This document shows positions 53,395 through 62,057 of a stretch of 63,377 nt of DNA, piece by piece. Every line of letters starts with the position of its first letter. Position 1 is the stretch's first letter. The notes beneath the pieces are model-generated. The model did no database searches, was not told the DNA's origin, and saw only the letters and a program-made list of their open reading frames with translations. Position numbers and translations under genes: made by a program. This DNA comes from an uncultured Clostridia bacterium (GTDB lineage Bacteria; Bacillota; Clostridia; TANB77; CAG-508): the NCBI GenBank assembly GCA_947632035.1, contig CANRNR010000002.1:64001-127377 (forward strand), read 5' to 3'.

Positions 53395-55724
53395 TTAAGA
53401 TATTCAATTCAGAAGATAGAGACTTTAGAACAGCAGGAAACATAATAATTGATAAAGCCAAATGTTTAGAAACCAAGAAAAAATCATTGAATGGATGGTA
53501 TATAGAAGTAGAATTGCCTATAAAATATAGGCAATACATTGAAAAAGATAAGCTGTGCGTAGTTCAAACAAAATCAAAACTAAATCCACAGGCATTTAGA
53601 ATAGGTGAAGATATAGAATATACAAACAAAAAAATAAAATTTACTGCAAATCATGTAATGTTCGATTCGAAAGATTATATATTGCTAGATGTAAGGCCGA
53701 TTAATCAAAATGGAATAAATGCATTAAATTATATTAATGAAAGGACTGATAAAACCAGTCCTTTTATTATGTTTTCAAATGTAGAAAATATTAATACTGC
53801 CTATTTCATAAGAAAAAATCTATTAGAAGCATGGGAAACAGTTGAAGAAAGATGGAATGGAGTATTTGATGCTGATAACTGGAATATTAGTTTTCTCCAA
53901 AAAGTCGGACATGATAATGGTGAAAGTGTAATATATGGTAAAAATATGCAGTCTATGGAAATTTTTGAAGACTGGTCAGGAGTATGCACAAGAATATATC
54001 CTGTGGGTTACGATGGAATTACTTTACCAGAAAAGTTCATAGATAGCGATGTCCAATACGAGAAACCTTATTCTAGAGTAGTTGATTTTCAAACTAATTT
54101 AGAGCAAGAAAAACAAACAGAAGAAAATCTAATTGCAGAATTGAGAGAAAATGCTCAAAAATATCTAGAACAAAACAAATATCCAAAAGTAAGCTATACT
54201 ACAACATCTAACATTAACGATAGAATGGAAATTGGAGATACTATTCAAGTATTGCATCCTTTAGTAGTAGTTATGACTGAAGTAATAGAATATGAATATA
54301 ATATTGTTTCCAGAAAGATAAAATCATTAACTTTTGGAAATTATTCGAGAGATGTTAAGGCAAAATTTAATAACATAAAAGATACTATTGCTACACTTAA
54401 TCAGCAAGTTTCTAAGCAAGAGACTGTAATAAATCAGCAAACAAATTTAATAAATTCGTTAAATAAAAATGGATATGTATATATAGACGATAACGAAATC
54501 TTAATTTTAGACAAATTACCTAAAGAAGAAGCAAAAAATGTATGGAGATTCGGATTAGGAGGAATAGGTTTTAGTTCTAATGGATATGAAGGACCATTTG
54601 ATATTGCAATGACTATGGATGGTCAAATCAATGCGAAATTTATTACCACTGGAACAATGTCTGCAGATAGGATTGAAGGTTTGGCTAATACTATAAACGA
54701 TTATGAAAGAAGAATAGCAGAAATTACTCTTGACGTAGAGGGAATTAAAACTATTGCTGAGCAAGCAAAAAAAAACGTAGTAGAAGTAAGTAAGAATGCG
54801 ATTATTTCGGTAAAAGTTTTATATGCAACCTCGACTTCGCAAACAGTAGCACCAGAAGAAGGGTGGGATGAACAAGCACCTGGTTGGGTGCAAGGACAAT
54901 ATGTGTGGCAAAAAACAGTAACGACTTATGGAGATAAAACTACAAGCGAGTCAGAACCAACTTGTATTTCTGGGGCGAACGGAGAGAATGGTAAAGATGG
55001 AGTTGGAATAACTAAAATAACGCCACAATATTATTTGTCAAATTCTAACGAAACACAGTCAGGAGGAAGTTGGAAAGACACACAAGATGTATGGAAACAA
55101 GGCTATTACATATGGACCAGAAGCAAAATTGAATGGACTGATAACACTACAACTTATACAGAACCAATTTTAGAGAATGTTTTAAATGATTTGAATGAAA
55201 AGGCGCTAGAAACAGAAAATGTAATTTCTGAAAGCATGGCCAGCTTAAATGTAAAAATAGATGAAGTAGAAACAAACGTACAAGAAAGTACAACAGCTAG
55301 TATTTTAACTTTATTAAATAATGGCTATTTAACAGCTGAGCAAGTACAAGCATTGGTTAATAGTAATGTGGAAGATATTGCAACCATTAAAGAACAACTA
55401 AAACAAACAGTAACAAGTTCGCAAATGCTAATCGAGATTACAAAAGCAATTGAAGGTGGTGTAAGTTATTTGAAAAATACTTTATTCACCATTGACGAAA
55501 ACGGTATGGCAATAGCCACAAATCAAGATGAGTTTAATGCTTTGTACAATAACAAGGGTATGTATCTATATTCTTATGATGATTTAATTGCCAGATATGA
55601 TAAAGATGGAGCATACTTTAAAAACCTTGAAATTACGGGAGAATTAAGAACAAAAAATCTTAGAATAATGGATGTCGTTGTTAATGGAGAAAACAGAACA
55701 CATATTCATTGGATAGGAGAGTAA
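53391..55724 (+). CDS. Tail-associated endopeptidase / receptor-binding tip protein
   Basis: 777 residues from ATG 53391 (ATGA overlap with Dit). The first about 370 residues match the Prophage_tail endopeptidase family (Gp44-like fold: LETKKKSLNGWYIEVELPIKYRQYI...RIYPVGYDGITLPEKFIDSD). The rest contains coiled coils and a W-rich repeat segment (about 485-590: EEGWDEQAPGWVQGQYVWQKTVTTYGDKT), likely carbohydrate or wall contacting. Confidence 0.85.
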   Translation: MIKIFNSEDRDFRTAGNIIIDKAKCLETKKKSLNGWYIEVELPIKYRQYIEKDKLCVVQTKSKLNPQAFRIGEDIEYTNKKIKFTANHVMFDSKDYILLDVRPINQNGINALNYINERTDKTSPFIMFSNVENINTAYFIRKNLLEAWETVEERWNGVFDADNWNISFLQKVGHDNGESVIYGKNMQSMEIFEDWSGVCTRIYPVGYDGITLPEKFIDSDVQYEKPYSRVVDFQTNLEQEKQTEENLIAELRENAQKYLEQNKYPKVSYTTTSNINDRMEIGDTIQVLHPLVVVMTEVIEYEYNIVSRKIKSLTFGNYSRDVKAKFNNIKDTIATLNQQVSKQETVINQQTNLINSLNKNGYVYIDDNEILILDKLPKEEAKNVWRFGLGGIGFSSNGYEGPFDIAMTMDGQINAKFITTGTMSADRIEGLANTINDYERRIAEITLDVEGIKTIAEQAKKNVVEVSKNAIISVKVLYATSTSQTVAPEEGWDEQAPGWVQGQYVWQKTVTTYGDKTTSESEPTCISGANGENGKDGVGITKITPQYYLSNSNETQSGGSWKDTQDVWKQGYYIWTRSKIEWTDNTTTYTEPILENVLNDLNEKALETENVISESMASLNVKIDEVETNVQESTTASILTLLNNGYLTAEQVQALVNSNVEDIATIKEQLKQTVTSSQMLIEITKAIEGGVSYLKNTLFTIDENGMAIATNQDEFNALYNNKGMYLYSYDDLIARYDKDGAYFKNLEITGELRTKNLRIMDVVVNGENRTHIHWIGE

Positions 55725-55729
55725 AAAAA

Positions 55730-57391
55730 ATGGCAGTAAAATGTAATTTAACAGCTTATGAAGTAAGCAATTCAATAGATGTAGCAGATAATTCTACTAA
55801 AATATATGTGAAATTAACAGCAACAACAACAGGCGAATCTTTTAATAATTATTCTCCTTCTGGTTCAATAACAATTGATGGAACTAAGCATAACTTTTCT
55901 AAAAATATACCCAAGAACACAACAACAACATTGTATGAAGCGACACACACAATAAAGCATGATAGCGAAGGTAAAAAAAGTGTAGCAATAAGCTATAGCT
56001 TTGCAACGGGAATTAGTGCTGGAACATTGACAGGCTCTAAAACACTTCAATTAACGACTATTCCAAGAACCTCAACAGTTACTTGTGCAGATGCTAATAT
56101 AGGAAGTTCAACTACAATTAATATTAACAGGGCAAATACATCATTCACTCATACCTTAAAATACATGTTTGGAAGTTTAACAGGAACCATTGTAGAAAAA
56201 ACCTCAGAAGCTAGTATAGGATGGACTATGCCAACTTCGTTTTACTCTCAAATTCCAAACGACAATAGTGGCTATGGAACTATTAGTTGTGATACTTATT
56301 CTGGAGACACATTAATAGGAACTTCATCTTGTAACTTTAACGCTTATGTAACGAATAGCAATCCTTCTATTTCTGCAACTATAACCGATGTAAATTCTAG
56401 TACAGTAGCATTAACGGGAGATTCAAACAAACTAATAAAATATTATTCAAATGCTGAAGTTGTTATATCATCGACAGCAAAAAATAGTGCAAGTATTGTA
56501 AATCAACAAGTTGCATGTGGTAATAAATCAGGAACGAGTCAAACTAATATTTTAAATAATGTTGAAAGTGGCGTATTTGATTTAAGTTGTACTGATAGTA
56601 GAGGTAATGTTGGAAATACTAGAATAACTAAAACTATGGTTGAATATGTTAAGTTGGCTTTTACTCAAATAAATCTAACTAGACCATCTACAACATCTAA
56701 TACGATTAATGTGTCTTTAAAAGGTAATTACTTTAATTCAAATTTTGGAAAAGTTTCAAATGAATTAACATTAAAATGGCGTTGGAGAATTAAAAGTGGA
56801 AGTTGGAGCTCGTATTCAACTTTAAATGCAAACAAAAGTGGAAATACATTTAGTTATAGTGGTACATTAGGAACAGTATTTGATTTTAATAAAGAATATG
56901 AATTTGAATTTCAAGTAGTGGACAAATTAGCCACTATTACTAATTCAAAGTCAGCAACACGCGGTGAGCCAATTATTGACATAGGAAAAGAAGATGTGAA
57001 AGTCAATGGCGAAATATATAAAAACAATGTCAGAGTTTTAGCTTCGACTGAATTATATAACAACTCGACTGGAACTACTGGAACAGTCTCGCTAAGTAAA
57101 AGTGCTTCTGATTTTAACTTCTTGGAGATTTATTACCATAAAGAAGGTTTACATGCTTGTGCTAAAATTTGTGATCCAAATGGCAAATCAGCAACATTAA
57201 TGTTTTCGCAGTTTACTAGTGACAAAGTGTATCAAGGAGCATCGAAAAAAATAACAATAAGTGGTACAAATATATCAGTTAGCACTTCTCAATCTGGATT
57301 CGGTAATATTATAGATGGAGCAACTGATGATGTAACTCAGGGGCAAGAGAATGCTATATATATAACTAAAGTAGTAGGGTGTGTTGCTTAA
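55730..57391 (+). CDS. DUF859 phage minor structural protein
   Basis: 553 residues from ATG 55730 (TAGGAGAG upstream). Beta-rich DUF859 architecture with SIDVADNSTKIYVKLTATTTG and GYGTISCDTYSGDTLIG. The last about 110 residues (from STGTTGTVSLSKSASDFN) form a C-terminal module almost identical in DNA and protein to the end of the collagen-like fibre gene (59592-59929). Confidence 0.85.
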   Translation: MAVKCNLTAYEVSNSIDVADNSTKIYVKLTATTTGESFNNYSPSGSITIDGTKHNFSKNIPKNTTTTLYEATHTIKHDSEGKKSVAISYSFATGISAGTLTGSKTLQLTTIPRTSTVTCADANIGSSTTININRANTSFTHTLKYMFGSLTGTIVEKTSEASIGWTMPTSFYSQIPNDNSGYGTISCDTYSGDTLIGTSSCNFNAYVTNSNPSISATITDVNSSTVALTGDSNKLIKYYSNAEVVISSTAKNSASIVNQQVACGNKSGTSQTNILNNVESGVFDLSCTDSRGNVGNTRITKTMVEYVKLAFTQINLTRPSTTSNTINVSLKGNYFNSNFGKVSNELTLKWRWRIKSGSWSSYSTLNANKSGNTFSYSGTLGTVFDFNKEYEFEFQVVDKLATITNSKSATRGEPIIDIGKEDVKVNGEIYKNNVRVLASTELYNNSTGTTGTVSLSKSASDFNFLEIYYHKEGLHACAKICDPNGKSATLMFSQFTSDKVYQGASKKITISGTNISVSTSQSGFGNIIDGATDDVTQGQENAIYITKVVGCVA

Positions 57392-57431
57392 TTGTTTAAT
57401 ATTATTTGGAAGCTTAATAAGGAGGAAATAA

Positions 57432-57752
57432 ATGAAAATATATCGTGGAGATACATTTCCATTCGATTTTAGTGCAACTTTAGAAGACGGAAGTTCTTAT
57501 ACATTTAAGAAAGGCGAAACTCTTAAGGTTGGCATTAAGAATCGAATAGGAAATATAGACTATTTATTATATCAAAAAAAAGAAATAGAAAAGGATACTC
57601 AAATAGTATCCTTTGAATTTACTCATGAAGAAATGAAGAAGATTTGTCCTGGCATAAAGATATTAGAATTAGAATTAACGAATTTGGAAGGAAAGGTTAG
57701 CACAATATACCAAAAAGAAATTGAGATTGTAGGTGATGTTATTAATGAGTAA
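57432..57752 (+). CDS. Phage tail/baseplate accessory protein
   Basis: 106 residues, AGGAGG upstream. A small beta domain (IYRGDTFPFDFSATLEDGSSYTFKKGETLKVGI...GDVINE) like those near receptor-binding proteins in Firmicutes phages. Function unknown. Confidence 0.65.
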   Translation: MKIYRGDTFPFDFSATLEDGSSYTFKKGETLKVGIKNRIGNIDYLLYQKKEIEKDTQIVSFEFTHEEMKKICPGIKILELELTNLEGKVSTIYQKEIEIVGDVINE

Positions 57753-57966
57753 CAAAATAATAGGTGAAATAAACATGCCTCAACAACTTCAAGGAAATAT
57801 GAAATTTGGCAACTATCAACCAAATAATGATTATAATGAAGCAAAAAACAAACCATCTATAAATGATGTAGAGCTTAAAGATAATAAAACAGCTAAAGAT
57901 TTGAAGCTTCAAGACGAAATGGAAGAGATATCTAATATTGAATTAGATGAAATATTTAAATTTTAG
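57745..57966 (+). CDS. Small tail-region protein (73 aa)
   Basis: ATG 57745, overlapping the previous stop. The start ...QQLQGNMKFGNYQPNNDYNEAKNKPSINDVELKDNKT resembles the N-terminal attachment segment of the following fibre genes (NKPSINGVEL motif), ending with LDEIFKF. Function unknown. Confidence 0.6.
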   Translation: MSNKIIGEINMPQQLQGNMKFGNYQPNNDYNEAKNKPSINDVELKDNKTAKDLKLQDEMEEISNIELDEIFKF

Positions 57967-57978
57967 GAGGAAATAAAA

Positions 57979-58761
57979 ATGGCAAAAAAAGAAAATTATT
58001 TAGGGAAAAATGCCTTAGTGCATTTAAAATTATTATTAGAAAATGCTTTCCAGAAGAAAGAACATAAAACAGGAAGCGAAAGCGAGTATAAGGTATTAAG
58101 CGATAATAACTTGACAGACGAATTAGTACAAAAAATAAAAGATGCAGGAAGTAGTTCTTTTGATGGACAATTTAATAGCTTAAAAGGTATACCAACACTT
58201 GATGGAACAGAAATAAAAGGAACGCTTACAAAAGAAGATTTAGGTATAGCAAGTACAAAGGATATTCCAACGGACAACAAATCGCTTACAAACGGAGCTG
58301 GTTATCAAACATCAAGTGATGTAGAAAAAGCAATTACATCTAAAGGATATAAAACATCAGATGATATAGAACAAATACTTTCAGAAAAGGATTACAAAAA
58401 TTCAACACAAGTTGAAGAAATAATTACATCTAAAGGGTATCAAACTTCATCTGAAGTTGAGCTAGCAATAGAAGGAAAAGGATATCAGACAGAAAATCAA
58501 GTTACTACTGCAATAAATAAAGCAGTAGCGAATATAAATAAAAAACAAGTAGTAGCTTCAACAGAAGAGATGACAGACGAAAATACTATTTATTTAATGT
58601 CTAATAGTGGTGCTGGAAACAACGTATATGACGAATATATTGTAGTTGAAGGAACTCCAGAAAAAATAGGAACAACAGAAGTTGACTTAACAGGTTATTT
58701 AAGAGAAGAAGATTTAACTGAATTAACAAATGAAGAAATTGATGAAATCTTTAATTCTTAA
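57979..58761 (+). CDS. Tail fibre protein with GYxTxxxVxxAI repeats
   Basis: 260 residues, AGGAGG upstream. N-terminal helical part, FNSLKGIPTLDGTEIKGTLTKEDLGIAS, then five tandem units of about 16-18 residues (GYQTSSDVEKAITSK and variants, about 110-185), and a C-terminal segment ending LTELTNEEIDEIFNS, similar to the end of the preceding small protein. Trimeric fibre is inferred. Confidence 0.8.
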   Translation: MAKKENYLGKNALVHLKLLLENAFQKKEHKTGSESEYKVLSDNNLTDELVQKIKDAGSSSFDGQFNSLKGIPTLDGTEIKGTLTKEDLGIASTKDIPTDNKSLTNGAGYQTSSDVEKAITSKGYKTSDDIEQILSEKDYKNSTQVEEIITSKGYQTSSEVELAIEGKGYQTENQVTTAINKAVANINKKQVVASTEEMTDENTIYLMSNSGAGNNVYDEYIVVEGTPEKIGTTEVDLTGYLREEDLTELTNEEIDEIFNS

Positions 58762-58785
58762 TACTCTAAAAAGGAGGCTTAAGCT

Positions 58786-59929
58786 ATGATTGAATTTAAA
58801 AAGCAATATATAGTAGAAATTTGGAAAAATATAAAAAATAAAATAACAGCATCAATGGTTAAATTTTCAGACGGACAAACCTTTCAACAAAAATATGACA
58901 ACGGAGAACTAAAAGGTGACCAAGGAAATCCAGGTAAAGATGGAAGTCCTGGTACTCCTGGAAAAGATGGTGCAAAAGGAGCTGATGGAGTAGGTATAAC
59001 AAGTATAGATGTAGTACAAAGTACAATTGATGGTGGAAATAATGTTGTAACAGTAAATCTATCTAATGGAACAGATAAAAGCTTTAATGTCAGAAATGGT
59101 AGTAAAGGTTCATCTGGAACAAATGGAAAAGATGGAACACCAGGGGCAAAAGGAGAAGATGGAACAAGTATAACAAGTGTGCAACAAACAACAACAAGTT
59201 CTAGTGATGGTGGAACAAATGTAATAAAAGTAACTTTATCTGATGGATCAAGTTCTACATTTCAAGTAAAGAATGGTAGTAAAGGTTCTGCTGGTGCTAA
59301 TGGTACGAATCGGTACTAATGGCAAAGATGGTGCAAAAGGTGATGAAGGACTAGGAATATGGAGAAGTTCTACATCTACTTCAACTTCAACAACATCTAT
59401 ATCTTTATCAAGCATAACAATTCCTTCTGGCAGAAGTGTAAAGGTTGGAGATTTAATAATCGCAAATTCTACATATAGTTATCTATATAGAGTAACAGCA
59501 GTTAGTTCAACAACAGCAACAGTTTCGTACATTACAAGCCTTAGAGGAGCAACTGGACCACAAGGACCAGCAGAACCAACTGGAACAACAATCTATTCCA
59601 ACTCTTCTGGAACTACTGGAACAGTTTCATTGAACAAGAATGCTTCTAATTTTAGTCTGATGGAGATTTATTATAACAAGGAGGGGCTAAACACAAGTTG
59701 CAAAGTTTGCGATCCAAATGGCAAATCAGCAACATTAATGTTTTCGCAGTTTACTAGTGACAAAGTGTATCAAGGAGCATCGAAAAAAATAACAATAAGT
59801 GGTACGAATATATCAGTTAGCACGTATCAATCTGGATTCGGTAATATTATAGACGGAGCAACTGATGATGTAACTCAAGGACAAGAAAATGCAATATATA
59901 TAACTAAAGTAATAGGATATGTTAGTTAG
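58786..59929 (+). CDS. Collagen-like tail fibre, frame continues past a CGG codon by +1
   Basis: N-terminal attachment segment (1-45) and two Gly-X-Y stretches separated by TSIxxVxxT...NVxxVxLSDG modules. Codon 176 is CGG (59311-59313), followed by TAC TAA in frame 0. Skipping the C gives G-A-N-G-T-N-G-T-N-G-K-D-G, in which the recovered residue is the Gly demanded by the collagen register. The frame then runs to 59929 (380 residues). The downstream half has no ribosome binding site. The C-terminal module duplicates that of 55730-57391. Confidence 0.88.
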
Positions 59930-59940
59930 GAGGTAAAAAA

Positions 59941-60282
59941 ATGGCTTTAGAAAAAGATGTAAAACAAAGTAATGGAATTATATTAAATTATCATAGAATT
60001 GGCAGTATAAATAAAATAACCAATATAACAAATCAAGTTGAAATTAATTCATACATAAATCAAGAAGAAAGAGAAAAAGAAAAAAGGTATCAGGAACTAC
60101 AAAAAAGAAGTGTTAATAATGAAGAATTAAGCGAAAAAGAAGAACAAGAACTACAAGAAGGAATTGATGTGATGGTTAGGGCAGAATATGTCCAGATACC
60201 ATATAACGAAACACAAACTATTCAAGATGTTTATGATTATTTAAAAAATACTGAAAAATATAAAGATGCAAAAGATGTTTAA
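59941..60282 (+). CDS. Hypothetical protein between fibre and holin
   Basis: 113 residues, GGAGG upstream. MALEKDVKQSNGIILNYHRIGSI... with a charged helical middle (EEREKEKRYQELQKRS) and a TQTIQDVYDYLKNTEKYKDAKDV end, a type common just before phage holins. Function unknown. Confidence 0.7.
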   Translation: MALEKDVKQSNGIILNYHRIGSINKITNITNQVEINSYINQEEREKEKRYQELQKRSVNNEELSEKEEQELQEGIDVMVRAEYVQIPYNETQTIQDVYDYLKNTEKYKDAKDV

Positions 60283-60300
60283 AAAGGAAAGGAGAAAAAG

Positions 60301-60651
60301 ATGGAAATATTACAAAATATTGAATTTGCTAATATATGGTGGGCGATTTTTACGCCAGTACTTTTAATAGTGTTAGATGTTGCAACAGGAGTAATAATAG
60401 CTTGGAGAAATAATAATTTTAAATCAGCTAAAATGAGAGAAGGACTATCAAAAAAATTTGGTGAGTTAGTATATGTTCTTATAGGAATTTTAGCAAAATT
60501 TGCACTAGGAACAGAAATTATACTTTATTTTACAGTTGGATATATCTGCTTGATGGAAATATCTAGTTTGGCAGAAAATTGCGACAAACTAGGTGTTAAA
60601 ATACCAGATAAGTTAAAAGAAAAATTAAATAATAATAACAAGGAGGAATAA
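60301..60651 (+). CDS. Phage holin
   Basis: 116 residues, AAAGGAG upstream. Three to four hydrophobic segments (WWAIFTPVLLIVLDVATGVIIAW..., FGELVYVLIGILAKFAL, IILYFTVGYICLMEISSLAENC) in the holin_4_1 pattern, followed by a charged C-terminus. It permeabilises the membrane for the amidase two genes downstream. Confidence 0.9.
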   Translation: MEILQNIEFANIWWAIFTPVLLIVLDVATGVIIAWRNNNFKSAKMREGLSKKFGELVYVLIGILAKFALGTEIILYFTVGYICLMEISSLAENCDKLGVKIPDKLKEKLNNNNKEE

Positions 60652-60655
60652 GACT

Positions 60656-60730
60656 ATGGAAGATAAAGATGTAGACAATTTAGGTTTTAATTCTGAAGTA
60701 GAGGGAGTTGAAGATAATGCAAATAATTAA
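60656..60730 (+). CDS. Very small acidic peptide (24 aa) between holin and amidase
   Basis: ATG 60656 with an excellent AAGGAGG site. Sequence MEDKDVDNLGFNSEVEGVED and four more residues. It overlaps the amidase start by 14 bases and probably couples its translation. Confidence 0.5.
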   Translation: MEDKDVDNLGFNSEVEGVEDNANN

Positions 60731-61532
60731 AGATTTAACAAATATTAATTATAGTAAAGGTAATAATAGAAAAATTAAATATATAGTAATACACTATGTG
60801 GGAGCTGTTTCTACAGCAAGGAATAATGCTAGCTATTTTAAAAATACATACAGAGGAGCTTCTGCACATTATTTTGTAGACGATAACGAAATAGTACAAG
60901 TGGTAGAAGACAAAGATGTTAGCTGGCATTGTGGCGCTGATAAATATTATTGCGAGGCTAGAAACAGCAATTCAATAGGAATTGAAATGTGTTGTTATAA
61001 GAAAAATGGAAAATTAGATATTTCTAATAAAATAGTAGACAAAACTATTGAGTTAGTAAAAGAATTAATGAAAAAGTATAACATAGATGTAAATCATGTT
61101 GTAAGGCACTATGATGTATCACACAAAGTTTGCCCAGCACCTTTTGTAAATGATGAAAACAGATGGAATGAATTTAAGAAAAGATTAGGACAAGCTCCAT
61201 TTAAAAACACAACAGTATTAGAATGGCAAAAAGTAATGAATAAATGCTATGGTTGTGAACTAGCAGAAGATAATTCATATGGACCAGACAGTAGAGCGAA
61301 AGCTAATAATTATTATTTATATTATGAAAAAGGAAAATCTGTTATTGTTAATGACCATGTAAAATTTATTCAAAATAGATTAATTAAAAAAGGTTTTAGT
61401 TGCGGTGAAAGTGGAGCAGACAAAAGTTATGGTCCAGATACCAGAGATGCAGTAAAAGCATTTCAAAAAGCAAATGGACTAGAAGTAGATGGTTATGTTG
61501 GAGCAGAGACTACAGAACTATTGTTGAAATAA
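60717..61532 (+). CDS. Endolysin: N-acetylmuramoyl-L-alanine amidase with peptidoglycan-binding domain
   Basis: 271 residues from ATG 60717. Amidase_2 domain (about 10-150): zinc ligands in IVIHYVG (His), HVVRHYDVSHKVCPAP (His and Cys), and the substrate-binding SWHCGA. A C-terminal PG_binding_1 domain (about 220-270: VKFIQNRLIKKGF...AVKAFQKANGLEVDGYVGAET). It lyses the host wall. Confidence 0.95.
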   Translation: MQIIKDLTNINYSKGNNRKIKYIVIHYVGAVSTARNNASYFKNTYRGASAHYFVDDNEIVQVVEDKDVSWHCGADKYYCEARNSNSIGIEMCCYKKNGKLDISNKIVDKTIELVKELMKKYNIDVNHVVRHYDVSHKVCPAPFVNDENRWNEFKKRLGQAPFKNTTVLEWQKVMNKCYGCELAEDNSYGPDSRAKANNYYLYYEKGKSVIVNDHVKFIQNRLIKKGFSCGESGADKSYGPDTRDAVKAFQKANGLEVDGYVGAETTELLLK

Positions 61533-61587
61533 CATATTAAATTTAATTAATTTTCGACATGTTTCGACATATAAAAATGAAAAAATA

Positions 61588-61675
61588 TGCTATACTAATA
61601 TTAGAACTAACAGAAAAAATAGTAATTCTAAAAGAGTGATTCTGGAGGAGCTAGCCCTTAGGGGCTGGCTTTTAA
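61588..61675 (+). ncRNA. Candidate small RNA at the right end of the prophage
   Basis: Extended -10 box TGCTATACT (61588-61596) and a terminator hairpin AGCTAGCCC/GGGCTGGCT (61649-61670) with TTTT enclose about 70 bases with no good frame. Two TTTCGACAT repeats lie just upstream. The gene-free stretch 61533-62057 otherwise holds the arm repeats, attR and a terminator. Confidence 0.5.
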
Positions 61676-61698
61676 ATGGAAAAAACTTACAGAAAAAA

Positions 61699-61721
61699 TT
61701 AGCGTAATTTTAGCGTAATTT
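61699..61721. repeat. Arm-type repeat near attR
   Basis: Tandem TTAGCGTAATT units, matching 23751-23775 over about 23 bases. Together they would flank attP in the circular phage. Confidence 0.6.
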
Positions 61722-61837
61722 ATGTGAAAAAGTATGATTTTAAATGATTTTTTATGTAGACGATAAATGGCCAAAAATCTTACAGTAGTAATGAATATAT
61801 AGATTTTTATAGAAATAACAAAAAATGCTTTTTTCTC

Positions 61838-61882
61838 CTCATAACCCGAAGGTCGTAAGTTCGAGTCTTACCCCCGCAACCA
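61838..61882. repeat. Prophage attachment site, right (45-bp core)
   Basis: Identical to 23661-23705. It is a 3' tRNA-fMet fragment lacking the 5' half, so no second tRNA is encoded. It also serves as the left boundary of the next element. Confidence 0.95.
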
Positions 61883-61891
61883 CAAATTTTA

Positions 61892-61928
61892 TTAGAGTCG
61901 CAAGAGATTGTGGACTCTTATTTTTTTG
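61892..61928 (+). terminator. Hairpin just after attR
   Basis: AGAGTC..CAA / TTG..GACTCT hairpin with an internal loop and a run of seven T. Its place corresponds to 23715-23745 after attL. Confidence 0.7.
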
Positions 61929-62057
61929 CCTCTGATGTAATTTTGACGTAAATGGGGACAGCTTGGGGACACAAACTGCTAAATCCCAGTAGAATAGCTT
62001 ATAAAACGGATTATGGTTTTAAAAAAGCAATTTTTATGATTTATTGAAAAAGAGTGA

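Larger units (their letters stand above)
23706..61882. mobile_element. Complete siphovirus-type prophage in tRNA-fMet (about 38.2 kb)
   Basis: Bounded by 45-bp direct repeats, with a tyrosine integrase next to the left end. All modules are present: lysogeny, early regulation, recombination/replication, terminase, HK97-type head, long non-contractile tail (tape measure, Dit, endopeptidase), fibres, holin and amidase. Apart from the CGG sites, no module is interrupted. The order of head and tail genes is that of Gram-positive temperate siphoviruses. Confidence 0.95.
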
